Assembly: GCA_947646015.1 (NCBI GenBank)
Contig: CANSEY010000008.1
Span: 1-64,000, forward strand
Reading direction: 5' to 3'
Length of the DNA stretch: 64,000 nt
Origin: an uncultured Bacteroides sp.
GTDB lineage: Bacteria > Bacteroidota > Bacteroidia > Bacteroidales > Bacteroidaceae
A model generated the notes under the pieces. That model made no database searches. It worked only from the letters and a program-made list of their open reading frames with translations, and was not told where the DNA came from. The position numbers and the translations under genes are program-made. Below are positions 6,317 to 13,832 of the stretch, in pieces; the stretch's first letter is position 1, and every line of letters starts with the position of its first letter.

Positions 6317-8344
6317 TCAGTCATTGTTTTCTTCTCCCTCCTGCTGCGGGATGAGGTATCTCAGCTCCGGATCATTTTTTATTCTTTCCATCTCTTCTTC
6401 TATTATCTGCAACACGTCCGCCTTTATCTGCGAGTAGTTGCGGTCAATCTGCTGCTGCATGATATCGTTTCCGTCCGCGTCCCTGAACTCGTTGATGACA
6501 GGAATTTTCTTGTAGGCTTTCATTTCTTCCGATACCTTTGCGCTGTCCACGATGATGCGGGCATGGAAAATTTTCTGGTCTATCTCTTCTCCGAAATTGT
6601 CTGCCACGCTGCCAACGAATGTACCTTGCGAAAGATTGGCTATCTTGGAGGCGGGTATCAGGGAATCAAGCTGCGTGTTGATGGAAGTCGAAGTATCCTG
6701 ACGGTTGATGGATATGGACTGCCGCTGCTGGAGTATCTTGCCGAACCGTTCCGACAGTGATTTTGCCGTTTCTCCTACAACTTGCCCGCTGAAGATATTG
6801 CCCACTGTATTTTGGATTACCTTTGCCTCCTTGTCTCCGTAGTCGCGTGCAAGCTGCGAGAAGTCCTGGAAGCCGAGACAGACGGCCACCTTGTTGCTTC
6901 GGGCGGTCGCAATCAGGTTGTCGATACCACGGAAATAGATGGTCGGAAGCTCGTCAATGATGATGGAACTTTTCAGTTGTCCTTTCTTGTTTACCAATTT
7001 GACGATGCGCGAATTGTACAGGCCGAGAGCCGCCGAATAGATATTCTGTCTGTCCGGATTATTGCCCACGCAGAGGATTTTTGGATGTTCGGGATTGTTC
7101 AGATCCAAAGTAAAATCATCCCCTGTCATCACCCAGTAAAGCTGTGGCGAGATCATTCGCGAAAGCGGAATTTTCGCACTTGCTATCTGGCCCTGGAGCT
7201 GGTCTTGAGCTCCGCCTTGCCATGCATCCATAAAGGGGGAAAGATAGTTTTCGAGGGACGGATAAGAGGTAAGAATCGTGAAGATATCGGCATATGGCTT
7301 GTTAAGAAATTCAATTGCATGAGGGAACGTGCAATACTTTCCGTCCTTGTAAATCCGCAAATACCAGATGATTGCGGCAAGCAGGATAATCGGTGACTCC
7401 ACGAAAAAATCACCCTGTTTCTGTATCCAGGTCTTGTTCAAATTGAGCATTATGGTATAGGCACTTTCGTAGGCATCGCTGATGTCTGCCATGAATCTCG
7501 GATTGATGGGATTGCAGCGGTGGCTGCGTCTGGGGTCGTCAAAATTGATGACGTAGAATTCCGGCTTGACCTTGTAATGTTGTCTGTGCTTGAGCAGATG
7601 GTTGTAGGCTATCTCCGAGAGGTCCGGAAATTTGTAGTCGTAGATATACATGGCAAAGGATTTCTCGATCTGCTGTTTGATGTAGTTGTTCACCACGGCA
7701 TAGCTCTTTCCGGAGCCGGGTGTTCCCAGTACGATAGAGGCTCGGAACGGGTTCACGATGTTGATCCAGCCGTCCCATTCCTTACCCTGATAGACAAATT
7801 TCGTGGGCAGGTTTACGGAATACTCGTTTTCCATAAGCCTTGTTTCCTGCATGAAACTTTCGTTGGCGGTGTTGAATACGTCTTCCATAAGGTTGTGCTT
7901 CAGCATACGGCTGATCCATATTCCCGACATAAGCAGGAGAATGTAGCCCGTGGTAAGCGTCAGCGTATATACGGTAGCATTCACTGTCGTACTGAACGGC
8001 AGGTCAAGCATCCACCAGTTCATGAAGAACAAGACAATGCCGCCGAGGAAGGCGGCGTATATTTTCCGCCACGTCATCTTCTGGTTCTTGACACCTTTCG
8101 TACCCAGACACGAAAGTCCCAGAAATATGAAGGCGAACACTTTCGTCACGAGCAGGTTGCTGAACAGTCCTGCCGTCTTCTGGAAGTTCAGCAGAATCCT
8201 GTCCACGACTCCAATGTTGATGCCCATATCCACGAATGCGCTGTAGCAGAACCAGTAGACATGGATTACAATAAACACGATGGAAATGGCACGCATGAAC
8301 TCCATGACCTTGGCCAGTCCTCTCAAATCATCTTCTTGTTGCAT
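6317..8344 (-). CDS. mobC: MobC/TraG-type coupling ATPase (type IV coupling protein)
   Basis: A VirD4-like ATPase of 675 residues that links the relaxosome to the secretion channel. N-terminal membrane segments (SIVFIVIHVYWFCYSAF and others, to about residue 150) precede Walker A LGTPGSGKS near residue 207 and Walker B IIIDELP near 460. The open frame extends 103 codons further upstream, but that part is antisense-like and overlaps mobB. The start MQQEDDLRGLAKVMEFMR at 8344, 34 bp after mobB, fits family members. It is the last gene of the mobABC operon. Confidence 0.93.
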   Translation of the reverse strand: MQQEDDLRGLAKVMEFMRAISIVFIVIHVYWFCYSAFVDMGINIGVVDRILLNFQKTAGLFSNLLVTKVFAFIFLGLSCLGTKGVKNQKMTWRKIYAAFLGGIVLFFMNWWMLDLPFSTTVNATVYTLTLTTGYILLLMSGIWISRMLKHNLMEDVFNTANESFMQETRLMENEYSVNLPTKFVYQGKEWDGWINIVNPFRASIVLGTPGSGKSYAVVNNYIKQQIEKSFAMYIYDYKFPDLSEIAYNHLLKHRQHYKVKPEFYVINFDDPRRSHRCNPINPRFMADISDAYESAYTIMLNLNKTWIQKQGDFFVESPIILLAAIIWYLRIYKDGKYCTFPHAIEFLNKPYADIFTILTSYPSLENYLSPFMDAWQGGAQDQLQGQIASAKIPLSRMISPQLYWVMTGDDFTLDLNNPEHPKILCVGNNPDRQNIYSAALGLYNSRIVKLVNKKGQLKSSIIIDELPTIYFRGIDNLIATARSNKVAVCLGFQDFSQLARDYGDKEAKVIQNTVGNIFSGQVVGETAKSLSERFGKILQQRQSISINRQDTSTSINTQLDSLIPASKIANLSQGTFVGSVADNFGEEIDQKIFHARIIVDSAKVSEEMKAYKKIPVINEFRDADGNDIMQQQIDRNYSQIKADVLQIIEEEMERIKNDPELRYLIPQQEGEENND

Positions 8345-8378
8345 AACTGTAAAAATTTTGATGGTTGGTAATTGACAA

Positions 8379-9632
8379 TCAGGATATGCCGCGTGAACGG
8401 CGTTTCTTCTTTTTTTTGCGTTGCAGTCTGCGGGCGAGTGCCTCCTCCTGTGGGTCCGGTCCGTTGATGTCGGGACTGAATATTCCGAAAGTCTGCTCGA
8501 TGGCGCTTTCCATGTTGTCGGAAAGGCTCTCCCGTGTGGAGGTATATTGTCCGGGGAATTCCGGCTCCGGAAATTCCTGCGGCCTGTTAAAAAGCTGTTC
8601 GAAGGCGTTGGCGGAAAACTCCTTGCCCAGACGGGAACCGTTATATACCTCACGGTTCCTGTGGTCTATGAAGGTCACGCCGTAGATGCGGCCTTCCTCG
8701 TTTTCCCTGAACACCACATCAATGCCCTTTTCCCCGAGCAGCCGGATGAAATCTTCCCGGTTTCCACGGCAGCCGTGCATGGCCAGCGTGACGGCATCAT
8801 GGATTTTCGGCTGCCACTTCCGGTTTCTGAAGTCACGGACATTGACGGCAATCCTTTTTTCTATCCCTTCGTAGCCGAAGCGCTTGCCGATGAGCGAAGA
8901 CTTGATGGGCGTACATACCGGCCTGCCCGCATCGTCCGTCAGGGTATATACGATGCCGTTGTAAGGTGAGCCTTCAAATTCTCCCCGAACCTGTTTGGCC
9001 TCGATGTTGAAGCATGAGAGCATGGCACTGAACTCCCCGAATGTCTGGAAGCGGTAGGCGGTGAAAATGCTCTTTAGGATATTGCCGACCTGACGTTTTA
9101 CGCCCCCGTCCCGGTAGTCCGCCTTCTTGAGATACGGTTCCAGCAGTTCGTTCCGCTTGTCGGCCACAGGCTTGAGCCCGAATCTGTTTTCCAGTTCCCG
9201 GCAGGCTTTCATCGAACGGTTCCATTCGTATGCGTCACTGATTTTTTCGCCGTTCTCCTTCACGCAGGTGGAGACAATATGGACATGCCTGCGGTCGATG
9301 TCCTCGTGCAGATAGACGATGTAGGGCTGGTCGCCGTAGCCCATCTTCTGCATATACTCGCGTGCCAGTTCTGCGAACTGCCCGTCCGTGAGGCGGTCGT
9401 CCACCGATGGGTTCAGGGAGATATGCAGTACCGGCTTCTCCGTGTTCCTGTTGGCGGCGAGATAGCTCTCGAAAGCCCACAGCGTCTGCTGCATGACATT
9501 GTGGGGATTTCCGGTGAGGTCGGTAATCATGCGGTTGCCCGCGATGATACGGGCGGTTGCCTCGTCCACTTTACGCTGGTTGTAGATGACCGCCCCGTAG
9601 AGCGATACACCCCTGTTGATCTTAGCCACCAT
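8379..9632 (-). CDS. mobB: MobB relaxase
   Basis: The DNA-nicking transesterase that starts conjugal transfer. The N-terminal relaxase domain has a likely catalytic tyrosine (SLYGAVIYNQRKV, residues 10-22), and the metal-binding histidine motif HEDIDRRHVHIVST near residue 105-118. The tail is strongly basic (RRLQRKKKKKRRSRG), as expected of a DNA-bound protein. Length is 417 residues. It overlaps mobA by 11 bp and is followed by mobC. Its target, oriT, is expected in the stretch right of mobA. Confidence 0.93.
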   Translation of the reverse strand: MVAKINRGVSLYGAVIYNQRKVDEATARIIAGNRMITDLTGNPHNVMQQTLWAFESYLAANRNTEKPVLHISLNPSVDDRLTDGQFAELAREYMQKMGYGDQPYIVYLHEDIDRRHVHIVSTCVKENGEKISDAYEWNRSMKACRELENRFGLKPVADKRNELLEPYLKKADYRDGGVKRQVGNILKSIFTAYRFQTFGEFSAMLSCFNIEAKQVRGEFEGSPYNGIVYTLTDDAGRPVCTPIKSSLIGKRFGYEGIEKRIAVNVRDFRNRKWQPKIHDAVTLAMHGCRGNREDFIRLLGEKGIDVVFRENEEGRIYGVTFIDHRNREVYNGSRLGKEFSANAFEQLFNRPQEFPEPEFPGQYTSTRESLSDNMESAIEQTFGIFSPDINGPDPQEEALARRLQRKKKKKRRSRGIS

Positions 9633-10122
9633 TCTGCTGTTCCTCCTTCTTTCTTTTTATAAGGTATTCCTCCTCGAACTCCCGTGTAAGCATGATGATC
9701 CGCTTGCTCAGCACCACCAGGTCGATGGTAGCCTTCTCCAGATTACGGAGCAGGGCGAACGCCCGTTTCTCGCCGAAATTGGACTTGACTGCCTTCACTG
9801 TCTGGTTGTAGTTGTTGCCGATGGCCTGAAACTGGTGATAGAAATTTGTAAGTCTGATGTAGTAGTCCATCGCAGCCTTGTCGATTCTGACGACCTTCAT
9901 TTCACGTCCGAAAATCATCGCTTTGATGAACTTGGAATGCTGTTTCAGTCCAGATTTCTGGAACAGGATTTCAAAGTGGCCGTTCTCTTCCGAGTTCAGC
10001 CGTACCACATAGCGGTGTACCGCCGGGTCTGTTTTCGGCTTCCGTCCCGCACCTTTTCTTGTCTTTCTTTTACTGTTTTCTTCCATACGCATTGAGATTT
10101 TCTGTTCTGTTTCTTCCGTCAT
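9622..10122 (-). CDS. mobA: MobA relaxosome accessory protein
   Basis: A small basic oriT-binding protein (166 aa) that helps the MobB relaxase, matching the mobA-mobB pair of Bacteroides conjugative transposons. The basic N-terminus KRKTRKGAGRKPKTD is followed by RYVVRLNSEENGHFEILF, a ribbon-helix-helix-like start, then the MobC-type helical region FYHQFQAIGNNYNQTVKAV. It overlaps mobB by 11 bp. A shorter start at MEENSKRK (10086) is possible. Confidence 0.85.
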   Translation of the reverse strand: MTEETEQKISMRMEENSKRKTRKGAGRKPKTDPAVHRYVVRLNSEENGHFEILFQKSGLKQHSKFIKAMIFGREMKVVRIDKAAMDYYIRLTNFYHQFQAIGNNYNQTVKAVKSNFGEKRAFALLRNLEKATIDLVVLSKRIIMLTREFEEEYLIKRKKEEQQNGG

Positions 10123-10169
10123 GGATTTCCGACTTTGGAGGAAATCCCTCCCGAGCCTTCAGGCGAGCG

Positions 10170-10224
10170 GCAAGTTTGTTTTGAGTGCCCGAATTTATTT
10201 CGGGTGCCTCAAAACACAACTTGC
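10170..10224. repeat. Long inverted repeat beside mobA
   Basis: Arms of about 24 bp, GCAAGTTTGTTTTGAG plus TGCCCGAA, pair with TTCGGG plus CTCAAAACACAACTTGC with few mismatches. This is the strongest palindrome in the mob region and a candidate relaxosome structure. Confidence 0.75.
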
Positions 10225-10332
10225 TATTACCGCTTGGTAATGAATTTTCCTTCGTCAAATTAAATTTTGACCTTCAGCCTCATTCTTCGGCTTCGGGAAA
10301 CCTCCGCAGCGGTATCCGTTCCGTTGTCGGTG

Positions 10333-10340
10333 CAAAGTTA
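10333..10340 (-). promoter_or_regulatory. Promoter of the mobABC operon
   Basis: On the minus strand TAACTTTG fits the -7 box TAnnTTTG. It would produce a leader of about 200 nt that includes the inverted repeats, ahead of mobA. The -33 box is weak. Confidence 0.5.
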
Positions 10341-10374
10341 TGGCGGTTTATCCTGTTGTAAAATAGCGGGTTAT

Positions 10375-10408
10375 ATGTAACGTGATGACATATGGTGACA
10401 CAGGTCGT
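10375..10408. promoter_or_regulatory. 34-bp motif, copy 1
   Basis: ATGTAACGTGATGACATA followed by TGGTGACACAGGTCGT is 29/34 identical to a site at 18090-18123. It has inner dyad symmetry (GTGATGAC with GGTGACAC). This copy lies between the divergent mob and traA units, just upstream of the mob promoter. It is a candidate regulator-binding site. Confidence 0.6.
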
Positions 10409-10701
10409 CACCTCCCTTGAAACATAGTGATGATATGAAAAAATACCTTTTTATTTGCAACATAAACGGTAAAACAAACCAATAGTCAAGTAACTGTCCG
10501 TTGTATTGCTGGTTAGCGAAAACACTTGTTGCAACAGGTGGGCAGTGATTGTTTACTTGCTTTGTTAGGGCAGATAACTATCGGTTGGTCGGTTTGCCGA
10601 TTGGTGAGCACAAAGTAACCATATCACTAACAAACCTTGTCACAAAGTAAACAACAGACAAGTAAAACAATAGTGTAATAAACCATTAAAAAAGTTCAGT
10701 T
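10409..10701. other. AT-rich control region before traA
   Basis: About 290 bp without a gene. It holds several related short blocks (TTGTTTACTTG near 10550, AAGTAAACAACAGACAAGTAAAAC near 10640 in direct and inverted forms), suggesting protein binding. No clean TAnnTTTG box was found close to traA. Confidence 0.45.
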
Positions 10702-11454
10702 ATGAAGAAGAATCCGTTATTCGTTGCGGTCAGCAACCAGAAAGGTGGGGTCGGCAAAAGTACCATGCTGGTAACGCTTGCCAGTCTCCTGAATTATTCG
10801 ATGGATAAGAGTGTGGCCATCGTTGATTGTGACTCCACCCAGCGCAGCCTGTTCAATCTGAGGGAACGGGACATGGAGATGGTGGAGAAGAACAAGAAGT
10901 ACATGGTGCTGTTGGAAGAGCAGAGGCTTAGGGGGTGCAGGATTTATCCTATCAGGCAGGCAAAGCCGGAGAATGCACGCCAGGTGGCCGGAGAGTTGGC
11001 GGCAAAAGCAGATTTTGATATCGTTTTCATAGATTTGCCAGGGTCTATGGACATATCCGGTGTGTTGCAGACCATTTTCAATGTGGATTATGTATTGACC
11101 CCCATTGCCGCTGACAATTTCGTTATGGACAGCAGTTTTGTCTTTGCCAAAAGCGTCATGAAGTTTTTGGAAAACCGGAAGAATATTCCTTTGAAAGACG
11201 TGTTCCTGTTCTGGACCAAGGTAAAGAAAAGAAGCAATACTGAAGTGCTTGACAACTATATGGCACTGATGAAGAAACAGGGGCTGAAAATTCTGGATTC
11301 AGCCATTCCGGACCTCTGCCGTTATGACAAGGAACTCTCATCCCGGACCCGCACCTATTTCCGCTGTTCACTCCTTCCACCGCCGGCAGGACAACTTAAA
11401 GGCAGCGGATTGCAGGAACTGGCAAATGAACTGATTGTAAAATTTAACCTGTAA
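10702..11454 (+). CDS. traA: TraA, ParA-like ATPase
   Basis: A 250-residue ParA/MinD-type ATPase. The deviant Walker A is VSNQKGGVGKST (residues 10-21), VAIVDCDSTQRS follows, and Walker B is IVFIDLPGS. This is the first tra gene in CTnDOT-type elements, where it is annotated TraA; a role in positioning or partitioning DNA or the transfer machine is likely but not shown. It is followed after 7 bp by the DUF3408 gene. No ParB partner is seen. Confidence 0.88.
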   Translation: MKKNPLFVAVSNQKGGVGKSTMLVTLASLLNYSMDKSVAIVDCDSTQRSLFNLRERDMEMVEKNKKYMVLLEEQRLRGCRIYPIRQAKPENARQVAGELAAKADFDIVFIDLPGSMDISGVLQTIFNVDYVLTPIAADNFVMDSSFVFAKSVMKFLENRKNIPLKDVFLFWTKVKKRSNTEVLDNYMALMKKQGLKILDSAIPDLCRYDKELSSRTRTYFRCSLLPPPAGQLKGSGLQELANELIVKFNL

Positions 11455-11461
11455 TTGAGGT

Positions 11462-11881
11462 ATGGCAAAGAATATAGTAAAAGTAAATGAAGAGGAAATC
11501 AGGGGGTATATGGTCGGTAACATTCCTGATGCCATTGAGAAAGAGGATGTCATCGTGGTAGAAGTTCCAGCAGAGGAAACCGATAAAAGGCCGGATAAGG
11601 AAAAGGAAACAGCCTCGGAAAATCCCGAACCTCACCCAAAGCGTAAAAGTGAAAGCGGTTTCCGTCAGAAGTATCTGGTGAATACCCCCATGCCCGGACG
11701 TATCCAGGTGTACCTGAACCGCAAGCTGTACGACGAGATAAAGAATTATCTCAATGTGATAGCTCCCGAAGTAAGTATCGCGAGCTATATCAGTAACATC
11801 ATAGCCGAGCATATAGAACTCAACATCGAGGAAATCACCCGAATGTATAAAGACCGTTTTTCACCCCCTAAAATTCAATAG
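11462..11881 (+). CDS. DUF3408 protein (TraB-like)
   Basis: A 139-residue protein with a variable acidic N-terminus rich in Glu, Lys and Pro and a conserved C-terminal half: RIQVYLNRKLYDEIKNYLNVI and ASYISNIIAEHIEL. That half looks like a ribbon-helix-helix DNA-binding fold, as in DUF3408 proteins next to TraA in Bacteroides conjugative transposons. It may be the DNA-binding partner of the ParA-like TraA. It is 2 bp from the next gene. Confidence 0.8.
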   Translation: MAKNIVKVNEEEIRGYMVGNIPDAIEKEDVIVVEVPAEETDKRPDKEKETASENPEPHPKRKSESGFRQKYLVNTPMPGRIQVYLNRKLYDEIKNYLNVIAPEVSIASYISNIIAEHIELNIEEITRMYKDRFSPPKIQ

Positions 11882-11883
11882 TC

Positions 11884-12672
11884 ATGGAAACAACATTAAT
11901 TTATTTTTCAGTAAAAGCCATGTCGGCAACCTATATATTATATAAGGTATGGATGTTTATATTCAGTCCGAAAGTTTATAAATTCTGGGACAATCAGCTT
12001 CGTTATATGCGTATGGCACGTATCCGGTTATGGAAATCACGTAAAAAACGAATGGTGGAAAAAGCAAGGAAAGCCCGGTATAGGGCAAGACTGGACAAGG
12101 CTGAAGCATGGATCGCACAAGCGGAGAACGATATCCTAAAAGTCGGGCATGAAAAGAAAACCGAAACGCAGCCGAATCCCCTGGACGAGTACAATGAAGT
12201 AATCGGCAAGACGAAGATAGTCTATCTTGAAGACCCGGAAGTGGCGAGAAAAACTCCCACACGTTCTGAACCTATGAAAAAGGAACCCATAGAGGAGGAT
12301 AAGGATATAAATACGGATGACGTGATTGATGACTTTACTCCCAAAAAAGGACTGACTGAATCAGAAAAACGGGAACTCATGTCAAATGACGGGTGCGTTC
12401 CTGACCCGGATTTTTCAAGGGCATTGACTTTTGAAGAACTGAACAATGTCGCTGATGTGCTTATTTCGGGAACGGATGACAGAAAGAAAATCCGAAATGC
12501 TGCCGAAACCCTGTACCAACTTCAGGATACAGACCTGTTCAGTTTTTTTTCAACCGAACTGAGTACTCAAAGCCAATTGGAAAAACTGCTCAAAGAAAAT
12601 ATGCCAAATGGAAAAGAGACATCAAAACAGTCTTTGGAACAGATTGGAATTGATTGGAATAAATACATGTAA
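11884..12672 (+). CDS. DUF4122 (TraD-like) conjugation protein
   Basis: A 262-residue protein with an N-terminal hydrophobic stretch (STLIYFSVKAMSATYILYKVWMFIF type, residues 4-28), a basic helical segment (RLWKSRKKRMVEKARKARYR) and an acidic C-terminal half. This fits the DUF4122/TraD group found after DUF3408 genes. Its function in transfer is unknown. It is coupled to its neighbours by 2-bp gaps on both sides. Confidence 0.72.
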   Translation: METTLIYFSVKAMSATYILYKVWMFIFSPKVYKFWDNQLRYMRMARIRLWKSRKKRMVEKARKARYRARLDKAEAWIAQAENDILKVGHEKKTETQPNPLDEYNEVIGKTKIVYLEDPEVARKTPTRSEPMKKEPIEEDKDINTDDVIDDFTPKKGLTESEKRELMSNDGCVPDPDFSRALTFEELNNVADVLISGTDDRKKIRNAAETLYQLQDTDLFSFFSTELSTQSQLEKLLKENMPNGKETSKQSLEQIGIDWNKYM

Positions 12673-12674
12673 AT

Positions 12675-12941
12675 ATGGAATCGAATATGAAGGACAAAAA
12701 ACAACAAGCAGTACCGCAGTCAGAAGCAGAATCTTTTGGCATAAAAAGAAATCCTGCAGTTCGTGCCCCACGCATCTGTCTATCTGAAGAAGAAGTCATC
12801 AGAATTATGCGGAATGAAGACGCTATCAAAAAGAAGATAGGAAATCTTATTGATAGTATGCTTTGTGATGACTCGCAAATTTCAGAAATGGATAATACAA
12901 AAAATAAGACAGAGGCATTCGATATAGATGAATTCGTTTAA
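12675..12941 (+). CDS. Small conserved tra-region protein (88 aa)
   Basis: An 88-residue charged protein, KDKKQQAVPQSEAESFGIKR to TEAFDIDEFV, starting 2 bp after the DUF4122 stop. I recognise no family with confidence. It contains a helical middle EEEVIRIMRNEDAIKKKIGNL and ends the first tra unit, right before a terminator. Confidence 0.65.
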   Translation: MESNMKDKKQQAVPQSEAESFGIKRNPAVRAPRICLSEEEVIRIMRNEDAIKKKIGNLIDSMLCDDSQISEMDNTKNKTEAFDIDEFV

Positions 12942-12969
12942 TTGTTTCTTTTTGCTGTCATAGTTTCAG

Positions 12970-13008
12970 AAGGCATGTCGATGTGATATCGGCCTGCCTT
13001 TGATTTTT
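12970..13008 (+). terminator. Terminator of the traA unit
   Basis: AAGGCA..CGAT pairs with ATCG..TGCCTT, then TTGATTTTT. It separates traA-D from the leftward defence island and may serve both directions. Confidence 0.6.
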
Positions 13009-13013
13009 AAGTA

Positions 13014-13817
13014 TTATTCAACTCTTTTGGCATTATCTAATCTCCTATGACAGTAAGAAATCAAAGACAAAATTTCTAAAGCATCTTGTTCACTCACTGG
13101 CCACTCAATTTTTGGTTGATGAGCTTCTGGATTCCTAAACATATTGCACAAACCTTCTAAGATTGCCTCGAAACCTTTCTGTTCATCTTTTTCCTGTTTG
13201 GATTTATACGAATTGATTACCAATATAGGATGATTAAACACATATTCCACTAACCGTATTCCATCAGTATTAATTAATGACAGTTGCCGTATTCTTGCAA
13301 ATAACCCTTTGCAAGCTTCAAATACAGCATGAAAGTAGTTCTTATCAACTAGTTCTGTTGTGCAATATTTGAATATTTCTTGATGTGCATTCCTCATCTG
13401 AAGATTTACTAAAAGGTCATTTGCACGTTGTTGGGCTTCACTAATAGTTTTTGCAGTAGTAACGACCCTAAAACGGCCGTTTGATTGTAATTCATAACCT
13501 ACATAAGATAGGCATTCATTAATCGCCTTTCTTTTTGTCTCAAAAATTTGATTATCTGTAAAACGCGCAGGGTTCAATACAATTTGGATGAATCTCAATA
13601 TTTTGTTTGAACATTTATCAAAGTTCTGAACGGATGCAAGTGCACTGTAAAGCCTTTTCCATTTCGTTATTTCAGGAGTCACATCTTTAATATTACACTG
13701 CTGAAGGAAATAAGATATTTCAGATCCAGTAAGTCCATTCGATGTATCTCCTAGTATTTTTGAAATACGTTCCAATATACCTTGGTTTAAGCAATATCTT
13801 AGTTCCATAACTGTCAA
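13014..13817 (-). CDS. TIGR02391 (Ymh-like) protein with HEPN motif
   Basis: A 267-residue protein whose C-terminal half matches the TIGR02391/Ymh pattern: HAVFEACKGLFARIRQLS, TDGIRLVEYVFNHPILVI, KGFEAILEGLCNMFRNPEAH. RNPEAH (Arg228 to His233) is an R-x4-H HEPN ribonuclease motif. It lies 15 bp after the reverse transcriptase gene on the same strand, so the two are almost surely one operon. A toxin or effector role for the pair is inferred. The region is far more AT-rich than the tra genes, so it was acquired separately. Confidence 0.78.
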   Translation of the reverse strand: MTVMELRYCLNQGILERISKILGDTSNGLTGSEISYFLQQCNIKDVTPEITKWKRLYSALASVQNFDKCSNKILRFIQIVLNPARFTDNQIFETKRKAINECLSYVGYELQSNGRFRVVTTAKTISEAQQRANDLLVNLQMRNAHQEIFKYCTTELVDKNYFHAVFEACKGLFARIRQLSLINTDGIRLVEYVFNHPILVINSYKSKQEKDEQKGFEAILEGLCNMFRNPEAHQPKIEWPVSEQDALEILSLISYCHRRLDNAKRVE

Positions 13818-13832
13818 TATATATAAGTGTTA

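Larger units (their letters stand above)
10123..10340. other. oriT: Probable oriT region
   Basis: This non-coding stretch lies just upstream of the relaxosome genes, where CTnDOT-type oriT lies. It holds a hairpin of GGATTTCC with GGAAATCC (10123-10147), a long imperfect inverted repeat at 10170-10224 (GCAAGTTTGTTTTGAG with its near-complement, loop TTTAT), and ATTACC-GCTT-GGTAAT at 10226-10241. The nick position cannot be read from sequence. The call is by position and structure, not by a known nic motif. Confidence 0.55.

Noticed and set aside
7520-8371. A 283-codon rightward open frame over mobC
   Set aside because: Antisense to the N-terminal half of the coupling protein, which has clear Walker motifs on the other strand.
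8345-8653. Upstream extension of mobC by 103 codons
   Set aside because: The extra residues are antisense-like and overlap mobB. MQQEDDLRGL at 8344 gives the normal family start.
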